DNA of 64,000 nucleotides. Source: Marasmius tenuissimus (Eukaryota > Basidiomycota > Agaricomycetes > Agaricales > Marasmiaceae). The position numbers and the translations under genes are program-made. The notes under the pieces were generated by a model. That model was given only the letters and a program-made list of their open reading frames with translations. It searched no databases and was not told the origin of the DNA. The DNA lies in the NCBI GenBank assembly GCA_029532415.1, contig JAQOTA010000067.1, forward strand, positions 124,001 through 188,000, given 5' to 3'. Positions 45,635 to 55,367 of the stretch are shown piece after piece (the first letter of the stretch is position 1; each line of letters begins with the position of its first letter).

Positions 45635-47810
45635 ATACTGATTACCGACGTTCTGACTGGAGCATAGTACGGAAATATGTTCAGAAAAATACTCATGGGC
45701 AACGTCATCGTGCGGAGGGATGTCTCATCGCAGTTCCTAGAAGTGGTCGTGGAAACTAAACGTCGAGAATCGGATGGTGGGGAATTACAACAACGATCCA
45801 AAGTGATGAGAGTTAGGAAAACCATGCAACATGTCGAGGTAATGGGACTACCCGGAAATTTCACAAGCATATCAATTGAGAGATTGGACGGGACTCAAGA
45901 CGGCCTTGAAACCGTAAGCACACTTTGTACGAGTTTGGCTTGGTATCTTATGAGCCGTTGCAGATATCAGAGCGTGTATGTAGAGAGCTGGCATCTCGGC
46001 GGTATGGCCAGATACATGCCCGTGGAGTGGTCTACTAATTTGATCTCAGGTCGCCGCTACTCCCCCAGCTGGTTGGAATAGGCCAGTCCAAGCACCCAAC
46101 GTGGATTTTGCATGACGGTAGGGGTTTTTGGTTGATGGTTTTATTTACGTGCACTGAAAAGTATGTTGAAGAGCTGGCAAACGGGTTGGAATTCACCGAA
46201 AAGATATGGGCTGAAGGGAGTGCGGTTGTGTGGCACTACCTTTGGTATACACAGGTATGTCCAGTGTTTTAAAATCTGACGTCGCCTAAGAGTGTCTTTA
46301 GATCACCTCGTATGACGCTTTGTTCAAAGACGCGACTCTGATGATACCTGTGAGTCATTTATTTTTAGAACTTGCCCCCCTGACAGTTGAATAACAGGTT
46401 ATGTTCGAGTGGGGTTTTTGGACGTTCAACCTCAAAACCCACGCTTGGCAATACGACATCCCATCCATCTCCCTCTCCCCACCTAACATCGACACCGCTC
46501 TCAAACAGCTCGCCTATTCACCAACCCCGCTTCGCCACCAAACACCTCCCCGACTCGACCCCACCGACATCGTCAACTACTTTGAAAACCAACTCGGCGA
46601 CTTTTTGCATGTGATTGCGTCATCGGGGGGGATAAGGCACGTCGAAGACCTTTCGGATTTCACACGTCATGGTCTTCTGACCTTTGGAGCTGTTGTTGAC
46701 CGAAACAAACCCGAAATCCTCGCCCACCTGCCCTCCACCCCTCCCCCTCAATGGTGTTTTCAGAACTTTAGCACCGGTGTTGAAGCCACCTACTCCACTT
46801 CCGGTGCGCCCACTTGCCCAGCCCATCTCTGATGTGCTAACTTGTGTAGTACCATCTCGTGTGGATTTCTGTTCTGACCAGCCAGGGGTAAACGTAAACC
46901 TTCACTTCTCACTGTGCTTGCCAGATGTATTTTGGCAAAACACTGCCTACCTCGCTCAATCTATTCCTTTTGCCTTTGGGTGTCATGATCCCCAGAATGA
47001 CCTGGGCAAGTGCACCTCACCCTTTTGCCATCCTTCTACTAATCACTGCTTCTCCACAGTGTTCATCAGCCACATTCGATTTTCTCTTGTCGGCACAATA
47101 CCCAATAACCCCACATCCCCGACCCCCATTCATCTTTTTATCCCTCCAATGCTTATAGAGCATAGAAACGGATGTTTTCCATACATTATCCCCTTCCCGG
47201 CTCTCTGTTCTACTGGTCCTTTGACCCGTACGGAAAACATGCGATATCCGAGGAGGATTGGGAGACGTACGGGATTCCCAGGCTTAGGGTTCTGTCCTGG
47301 ATCGGCTCGTCGTGGCACAGTACCAATTACTGGGCAGTAGACGAGTATTTACAAACACGGAACTATGGCTCAGATGGTAGAATCTATGCATGGGAACGTG
47401 GGTATCCCGCATTAGTACCAGGTGAGTTGCAATTCCTGTCTATGTATCGGAGTCCCCGGGTCATCGGCTCATTTCTGAGGCCTCAGGTGATCCTTTTGAA
47501 GCTGCAGCCTGTAACTCAAACGAGTCAAGTATAGATAAAAATTTGAACCACATATTCTCAACAGGTAAGTGGCAGCTAGTATCGGAGAACCATTGATTCA
47601 TTACCCTCTGTCGTCTTCAAAGATACTGTCCCTCGCCCTCGGATACGACCCAAAACAAATCCCCGAATAATCAGGTACGTTCAGATCATCAAGACCACCG
47701 GAAAATCATCTCGGGGGCTCATGCGATCGACTGGGAGGTCCAGGCCTGGCTCTTCAGCTTTGGCTAACCGAACGCGACCAAACAGACCCAGGACACGGAG
47801 AAGATCGTAG
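45494..47810 (+). pseudogene. Family A copy 4 (single 1-bp frameshift)
   Basis: Exons: 45,494-45,619, 45,668-45,975, 46,050-46,254, 46,302-46,349, 46,398-46,803, 46,850-47,005, 47,060-47,421, 47,487-47,564 and 47,623-47,810 (stop TAG). Splice sites are intact, including GTATGT at 45,620 and the GC-AG intron 47,006-47,059. The only lesion is one missing G near 47,171 (AAACGGATG against AAACGGGATG in copy 3), which shifts exon 8; downstream exons are open again in the shifted frame. Exons 1-2 up to about 45,900 are nearly the same as copy 1, while the rest and the downstream D segment follow copy 3. The tail is the Arg-rich type of copy 3. A sequencing error at the G run would make this an open gene. 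Confidence 0.8.
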
Positions 47811-48059
47811 TATATGTACACACAGCTCTCGTGTTATGATTGTTTTCTTTGCCTAACTGAGTCTGGCTCTTCGTTCGAGTCACCTACCTCGTTCCACTTT
47901 GAGTGCAACTACCCGGATTGACAGGCCGTTGTTGCCCCTGCTGCGCTAGAGACTCGGCATCTCTACCATCAAACTCGATAACACTAAATCAGGATAAAAA
48001 CGCTCGAACTCTCGAAAGGTAATCATAAAGATAGATCTGGGAGTACCAACTCCTAATCA

Positions 48060-50041
48060 AGCAGAAAGATTTGCCTGTTGTGAATGTGTCTGAAGGAGGA
48101 AGCTCATACGTTTGACCTCATGAAGAGGCGACCATATCTCGCCACACGGTCGCTGTAAATAGATTGTTGAGTCTTACACAGAGTCAGAGTCACAGAGTGG
48201 TTGGGCATGATTCGGTACACGAAGCAATCTGGGAAGGTTTTCTTTCAAATATATCTGGGCTAACTGTAGGCAACATTAGCGCTCTCAAAGGATTTTAGGC
48301 TCAAAAGAGAATACGGACGCACCTGGGATGTTATCACCAAATTGAAAGTGGACCAGTACCAACTCCGCCGCTCTACAATTCTTTGAATGTTCAGCGTTGC
48401 CTGATTGCCTAAACCACCAGTAATGCCTGTCGAACGCAAGGTTAAGTCGTCAGTGAAGGGAAGTAAGGTATTTGCCAACCTATGAGTCAACTCTCGTGTG
48501 AGCTTTGGAAATCATCCCTATGACTATAGTGCACATGGCCTAGTCCCCACTACATACCTATCATACAAGCCAAGTGTCAACTTAGCCACAAAGGATCATT
48601 GTAGAGAAGAAGGCAGGACAGTGACGGGATTGACTCGTATCTGCGCGATCGAACGCTTGGGACATCTCATACCTGTGTCATTTGAAGATGCGTTCCAGAT
48701 GATGAGAAAGATGGTTGGTATATGAGACGCCGACTCACTGTTGAAGGTTTATCGTGAAGATTGCCCTCCGAATTTGACGAATTCGCTTTCTACGCAGCTA
48801 AGATAAACAAGGTGGTCAGCGGATGTAACGGCCAAAAGCCACAAAAATTTACCTACTCACACGCCCTGCCTTTGCGGAGTGAGTTCTCGGGTGAGCATAG
48901 GCCATACACGTAGATCTTGAATTCCCGACCTGAGGAGAGCAAACTCGCATGAGTAGAAGAAATAGCTAAATGCTGGATTCTCTTTGCCGTAAGCACTTCA
49001 TATTCAGGAGCCGGTGGAGGCAGATTCCGAGCTGCTAGCTACAGAGAGTTAATTTAGAAACACAAAACACAGAGCATGAGTACAATGCGGAAATAGAAGC
49101 CTCGAGTACGTAGTGCTTGAATTGTCTTGCTTGCGACCAGTTTTGTTTTGATCCGTTACCATCTATTCCTAGCCATCTTCACCTGTTGTTTATGTACCTT
49201 TTCAGCGTCAGCAAATGTTCGAATATCTTTGTGAGATTGATTATTAGAGAGAAACTTAACAGGGCGAGAACCCAAGTAAAGAACGACGGGGCGAAGAAAG
49301 ACAGACAATGATTGAGGATCTTTGCTCTTTGGATCGTGATCCATCGAGAGCTTCAAGCTAGTGCTATGGATCGAAAAGGACATGAGGCTTGTTCCGAACT
49401 GACAATGACTCCGTACCCTCTCTTCAGCCAACCGTATACAGGAAGCAGGGATGCGAGCCATTCCAAGTTGATCTGGTACAGCCAAAGTTCGTTGACCGCC
49501 AGAGTTCTGAACATAGTCAAATCAGGTTATCACCAGTCCACGGGACATGATTGAATTACGTACCTGGTGTCATCGTCATTCATCATATATCCTGTAGCCG
49601 GCACGTAGCCAGCCCCTGACTGAGTCCTCATACGCAATCAAATTGCCGATGCTGATATAGTAAAGACGCTGTCGGCGATCTGATCTGCAGCCATTTGCCT
49701 TTGTCGTGGGTTCATGCGAGGGTAAGAATTCTAGTTCCCAATAACCAAGCCTCAATCTCTAACACGAGTAGTTCGTTGGATAACTCGGCCTCATATGAAG
49801 GCTCAAAAGAACAAGCATGATAGCCCGTGGCGAGGAACTCTAGGACAGTATCCCCAAGTATGGGCAATATAGATGATTCACAACATGGCAAAGGGGGGAT
49901 TGTGTGTCGAACGCAAGAAACGACTGAGCGGACTACGGTCGTACCGTTTGATTGAATCAAACGGTGACCATACGAAGCTATACAAGTCGGTGTGTGCCCA
50001 TCTACACTCGACCAAGAATCCTTTGTATCGAATCTTCTCAT
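48060..50041 (-). pseudogene. D segment, copy 2: probable minus-strand gene or gene remnant
   Basis: This is the duplicate of the minus-strand gene-like region at 38,120-40,184. The frame from 50,041 (minus) contains SILPILGDTVLEFLATGYHA and LEIEAWLLGTR. The intron GTACGTAATTC...ATGTTCAG (about 49,509-49,564) is conserved and joins DDTR to TLAVNELWLYQINLEWL. The AELVLVHFQFG landmark lies near 48,345-48,375 but in a different frame from the long open frame there. The segment ends at about 50,250, where block A sequence begins. Confidence 0.4.
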
Positions 50042-50249
50042 GTTCGAGACATTCGTTCGAATAAGACTGAGTGAGATCTGGGAAAGTCAAAACCGTCTAA
50101 GATTGGGTGGGAAAAGGGCGTACTGAGTCCTGATTAAGAATACTGGTCCAGGGGAATTTTGATGGCTCATTTTCTATGCCCCACATAGTGCCGTGGTTTA
50201 TCGTTTTCATCTGGGATGCTACCTTATAGGTCCGTTAGAGGTAAGTGCT

Positions 50250-53043
50250 GATTACAATTCGATCTGATACGAAAACCAGGTGATTTTTACCGCTTCACAA
50301 GGGGCCAGTGCTCTGACGTCTCAAATTCAGTTCTCCTTCTTCTCGGAGTACCTGACTACTTCCTCAGTGCCTGGCCCATCGGGAAGCGGTGCTGGAATGA
50401 AATATTCAGTTCGTGCTAGAGATGACACGAGGTTGGCGTCTATTTTCTCATATTGGTTTCTTGAACAAGCAACGAACAAATTAAATCTCGGTTGAACTCC
50501 ACGGTGACGTTTTCACTAGCCTCTCGGAGCGGGGCTACTTGTATCGATCTAGTGGGAGGTCAACTCCGAGAGGTTAAACTTGTTGTCAAAACTATGCGTT
50601 GTGAAAGATCTTCGAGGTATGCTCGTCACTTTTCAAGCTCATTTGTTTCGTTCCCACGGCTTGGTCTTAGTGGATTCATATCCCAGCAATTGCTGAGCGC
50701 TGACCTTTAACGTTGTGAGACTTTATTCCAATAGTCGTACGCTCGCCTCTGGGAATGCCTTGTATTTGGTAGATACCGGAGAATTCGAGACTCTCTAAAA
50801 TTCCACGATGCAATTTATGGGAAAGAGATCGCGTTCTCGTCTGTGTCTTTGGCCATTTTGTTGACCTCAGCAAGACTCTGCTTGAGTATATCACCGGACG
50901 TCGTTCATTCCGATTCCCTTCGCATATAACTAGCACAGGCTGGTCGGAGGTACCTGTGAGCCTGTGAATCCCATTCTCAGAGCTCAACATCATGTTTCCT
51001 ATATTCACGCACCGCATATTTGAGTACCCCCAGTACCACAGACATCGCAAGAAAGGAGGATGTTGATAACGTTTCCCGGGGTTTAACCCTTCAAAGGCCT
51101 GTATTGTTCTCCGAGCCGCGCTGATTCGGGTATGTCTCTTCCTCTACTTGCCCATTGCAGGTTTTTTTGAATCTATCTCTATTTGAGAACACCACGAATC
51201 AAACGTAAACCTTCTGCATACCCGATCGCCACATATTTGAGCACTGGTAAGTGATGCCCCCCTTGTGCTATATTCTCTTTCATTAAGTAGCGGGTAAGTC
51301 AATAGCAAGTAAAAGGGATGTGACTCTTGAATTTGCACTCGCGAAGCTCTTGACTCTTGCAGACTTATCGAGAGAAGTACGGGTATCAGCCAATTCAAAG
51401 GACCTCTGACTAGATTCGTTCTATATCACTCGTTAGCAGCCGAGAAGGTCGCTGAAGCTCAAGTTTGTGATCATTTTGTACGGTGACTTTGCGCACTACA
51501 CGGTTCGTCTCGTTAAACGAAGAATATAACAATGCATCGAGCAGCGAGTTGAAACACTGCATGAGCACCAGTCTTGGCGTCAAGCCTGTCGTATTGAAGT
51601 TATCCAAGACCGTCACCTTAGGGCAGTATGGGGCGAGGAGGATGCTGGACCTACCAAATCATTATCGATAGAACTAACCCGACCCTCTCCCCAGACCACG
51701 AAATTAACCGCTACAACTAGATCGAGCGGAGGGAAGGTTTTAGATAAGTAATATAGATGTTTACCTCTCATTAATGCTCAATGAGCCATTTGGACAGGGT
51801 GAGGCTGAGAAGTCAAAGAGTACTGTACCATTTCGAGATGATCGTCAGGTCACGCGTCACAGGGGACCCAAAAATGGTTAAATGTCACACCCTGTCACGC
51901 GTCCCAGGCCTGACTGTCGAAAATTTTCCGAGGTTCAAACCCAGATTTGGCCCAGAAATTGCCCAAAAACGACGAGTTTCGGAAAAATTTCCGGTCAGTC
52001 ACGGCGGACCGACCTTCCTGTCGAAACCAAAAAGTGAAACTTTTGGTCACAGGTCACACCCCCTGACAAATATCTCGAAATGGTACAGTAGTCGGGTGAA
52101 TAGCGGTTCGACAGGAAGCTCTGGAGCTATTCGAGTCATAACGTTCATCGTGCTGCTTTCCCAGATCTGATAAATCCAGAACCAAATGAAACCGTCAGAC
52201 TAGTGCCCACCCTAGACTCTTGTACACACGATGAAAGCGAGCCGAGACAATGAACAGATGGGGTTATGCGTCGACTGAAGGCAGTTGTACACCTCCGAGC
52301 CAGATGATCAGGCGAGTCGCTCTTCGCCTTGTACTTGTCTTGACCAGGCCACGAAATCTTTTGCGACGGCCAGAGCGGTAGCTTTTCGTCGGAGAAACTG
52401 ACAAGGTACTTCGGTGTCAATGTACTATAACTAACTAGTCTATCGGGAGTACCAACTCGTCTTCTCACCTTGTTTTTCTCGCCCAAGGTCACTATACTTC
52501 ACGACAGCGCTGTATCAACCGTAAAGGGTATATGGTGAGCAATCTTTGTTAGGAACGATATCGCCCGCTAGATGTGCAAGTGACTGGTTGATTCGTCACT
52601 AAACAATGTAGGTCGTTTTCATCTCATCACCACCATCCTCGAACCTTGGTCGATATCTTGTCCACAGCTCACTTGCTTCTACCTCCTGGCTGTAGCACTT
52701 TAGCTGGTACGTGGGGTGTCATGTGGCTTTCGTCTATGTTCGTTATCTGCTTACTTTCACTCAAGTTCCAATCCGTCCGAATGTTGATATGGCGGTGCTC
52801 ATATCAGCCGGCACAACAGCAAAAAGATCAGGCATCATTAAGACCGACTTCTGATAGTCATGTGAGCCTAATGCAATCGTCGTATTGGTGGGCATAACGA
52901 GGTCTAATACAGCATTTAGGACACGGGGCTTGGTACGCAGTCTCACATATACAACGGGCGCACGAGCGACAGACATTCTTCCCTTCCCCCGCCATCACAA
53001 CCAACCATCATCTCAGTTTCTCTTTGATTCCTTGTGGGTGGCA
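50250..53043. repeat. Upstream duplicated segment of family A copy 5
   Basis: The left junction is near 50,250, where D-segment sequence (GTTAGAGGTAAGTGCTGATTAC) gives way to sequence matching 42,876 onward (ACCGCTTCACAAG). From about 50,490 it follows 17,473-19,817 and 43,140-45,493 at lower similarity than these have to each other. MITE 2 is inserted at 51,823-52,088. The pyrimidine tract before the start of copy 5 is near 52,976-52,992. Confidence 0.6.
51823..52088. mobile_element. MITE-like element 2 with TA target site
   Basis: The 266-bp element has perfect 17-bp terminal inverted repeats (CTGTACCATTTCGAGAT at 51,823-51,839 and its complement at 52,072-52,088), extended imperfectly to about 27 bp. 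TA flanks both ends (51,821-51,822 and 52,089-52,090). The sister segments read AGAGAGTGGTCAGG without interruption at 18,855-18,870 and 44,518-44,533. It has no coding capacity, so it would depend on a transposase elsewhere. Confidence 0.85.
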
Positions 53044-55367
53044 ATGAGTAACGTCTTGACTGACGCCAGAGACGTCCATATTGGCCATAATGCAACTATT
53101 CACAGCGTGACCGGCAATTTGACGACAACGACGAACACATACTACAATGATCGAGGGGATACAGTTGAATTGGTGCGTGAAGGCCATATACTGATTACCG
53201 ACGTTCTGACAGGAGCATAGTACGGGAATATGTTCAGAAAGATACTCATGGGCGACATCATTGTGCGGAGGGATGTCTCATCGCAGGTCCTAGCAGTCGT
53301 CGTGGAAACTAAACATCAAGAATCGGATGGTGGGGAATTACAACAACGGTCCAAAGTGATGAGAGTGAGGAAAATCATGCAACACGTCGAGGTAATGGGA
53401 CTCCCAGGAAATTTCACAAGCATAGCAATTGAGAGATTGGACGGGACTCAAGAAGGTCTTGAAATTGTAAGCACACTTCATAGGAGTTTGTGTCAGTATC
53501 TTATGAGCCATTGTAGATATCAGAGAGTGTATGTAGGGAGCTGGCATCTCGGCGGTTTGTTCAGATACATGCTCGCAGAGTGGTCTACTAATTTGATCTC
53601 AGGTCGCCGCTATTTCCCCAGCTGGTAGGAATAGGCCAGTCCAAATCACCAACGTGGATTGTGCATGACGGTGGGGGTTCTTGGTCGGTGGTTTTATTTA
53701 CGGGCACTGACAAGTACATCAAAGAGCTGGCAAACGGGGAGGAGTTTGCCAATAAGATGTTGAGTGAAGGGAGTCAAGTTGTCGTTTACTACCTTTGGTA
53801 TACATGCGTACGTCCGGCTTTTTGGCATCCTACGTCGGTTGATGATGTTTTTAGGCAACCTCGGTGTTTGCTTTGCGCGGAGACAAGACTCTGACAATAC
53901 CCGTGGGTAGTTTATTTATAGAACTTGCCCCTCTGATAGATGAATAGGTTTTGGACGAGTGGGGTTTTTGGAATTTCAACCTCAAAACCCACGCTTGGCA
54001 ATACGACATCCCTTCCATCTCCCTCTCCCCACCAAACACCGACATCTCTCTCGAAGCAATCCGCTATCCACTAACCCCACTTCGCCAAGAAACACCTCCC
54101 CGACTCGACCCCACTGAGATCATTGCCTGCATTGAAAACCAATTCAATGACTTTTTGCATGTGATTGCGTCATCGGGGACAACAAGGCACGTCGAAGATC
54201 TTTCAGCTTTCGCACGTCATGGCCTTCTGACCTTCGGGGCTGTTGTCAACCGAAACCAACCCGAAATCGTCGCCCACCTTCCCTCTACTCCCGCCCCTCT
54301 ATGGTGTTTTGGCAACTGCAGCAGCGGTGTTGAAGCCACGTACTCCACTTCCGGTGCGTCCACCCGCCCAATCCGTTTTCCTTGTGCTCACTTGTGTAGT
54401 ACCATCCCGTGTCGATTTCTGCTCTGACCAGCCGGCGGTGAACGTGGAGCTTCACTTCTCCTGGCGCTTTCTAGACCCACTTCGACAACGTACTGCCTAC
54501 CTCGCCCAGTCTGTTCCGTTTGCCTTTGGGTGTCGTGATGTGTCGAATGACCTTGGCGAGTCCCCCTCCATTCCTTGCCAATTCCCCACTAATCTTTATT
54601 TCCCTCAGTGCTCATTGACGAGGTTCGAGTTTCTCTGGTCGGCACGATCCCCAATAACTCCACATCCTCCACCCCCATTTATCTTTTTGTCCCTCCAATT
54701 CCTATAGAGCATACCAATGGGGTGTACTCCATACACTATCCCCTTGTCAGCCCACTTTTCTACTGGTCCCTCGACCCGAACGGAAAACATGTGATATCCG
54801 AGGAGGATTGGGAGATGAACGGGATTCCCAGGCTTGAGGTTCTGTCTTGGATTGGCGCGTCGTGGGATGGTGTGCTTTACTGGGCAGTAGAAGAGTATTT
54901 ACAAAGACAGAACTATGACATGGATGGTAGAAAATATGTATTGGAACATCGGTATCCCGTGCTGATACCGGGTGAGTTGCAGCGCTGGTTTGTGTTTTGG
55001 ACTCTCTCTTGTATATACTTACTCCTGAGATTCTAGGCAGTCCTTTCGATGTGAGATTCTGTAACTGGAACGAGTCGGAAATAGGTGAAGACTGGAGTGA
55101 TGCCAGCTCGGAAGGTGAGTGTTCAAGGACATCAGAGACTCTGGCGACTCATGCCGCCCTATAGACACTCAACATAGCGATCATCCCCCCTCCGAAATTT
55201 CTCGAGCCACAGTTACGCGAAATGGAAAGGCCCGGATGCTGAAATACACTCAGAAGATCTCTAGGGTCTTTAGGCGAATTACTCGGAGGTCTAAAGCAGG
55301 CCCTGCAGCTTTGGCTGATGTACCATCAACACGAAGAACCCGGAAAGACGGAAGAAAGAGTTTCTAA
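53044..55367 (+). CDS. Family A copy 5: intact member, unknown function
   Basis: Nine exons give an open 631-codon protein: 53,044-53,172, 53,221-53,528, 53,603-53,807, 53,855-53,902, 53,948-54,353, 54,400-54,555, 54,609-54,971, 55,037-55,114 and 55,165-55,367 (TAA). Introns are 45-74 nt; 54,556-54,608 is GC-AG (GCGAGT). The start is the ATG shared by copies 1, 3, 4 and 5. The protein has an Asn/Thr/Gly-rich N-terminus (GHNATIHSVTGN), a basic segment (residues about 45-100), then SPLFPQLVGIGQSKSPTWIVHD, a WGFWNFNLKTHAWQYD segment, a Pro-rich stretch (SPPN...TPLRQETPPRLDP), and a C-terminal body with PIYLFVPPIP, PLFYWSLDPNGKH, SEEDWEMNGIPRLEV and WIGASW. The tail is Lys/Arg-rich. No signal peptide or membrane span is seen. 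I recall similar uncharacterised families in Agaricomycetes, but no assigned function. Confidence 0.75.
54556..54608 (+). other. GC-AG intron of family A copy 5
   Basis: The exon ends CTT G and the intron starts GCGAGTCC and ends CCCTCAG. Only this boundary keeps the frame (DL|VLIDEVRVSLVGT). The equivalent introns are 21,331-21,383 (GCGAGT), 30,076-30,128, 37,126-37,178 and 47,006-47,059 (all GCAAGT). A GT donor one to two bases downstream would put the next exon out of frame. Confidence 0.8.

Noticed and set aside
51823..52088. Plus-strand frame 51,781-52,170 as a protein gene
   Set aside because: Most of it is the MITE 2 insertion, including its inverted ends.
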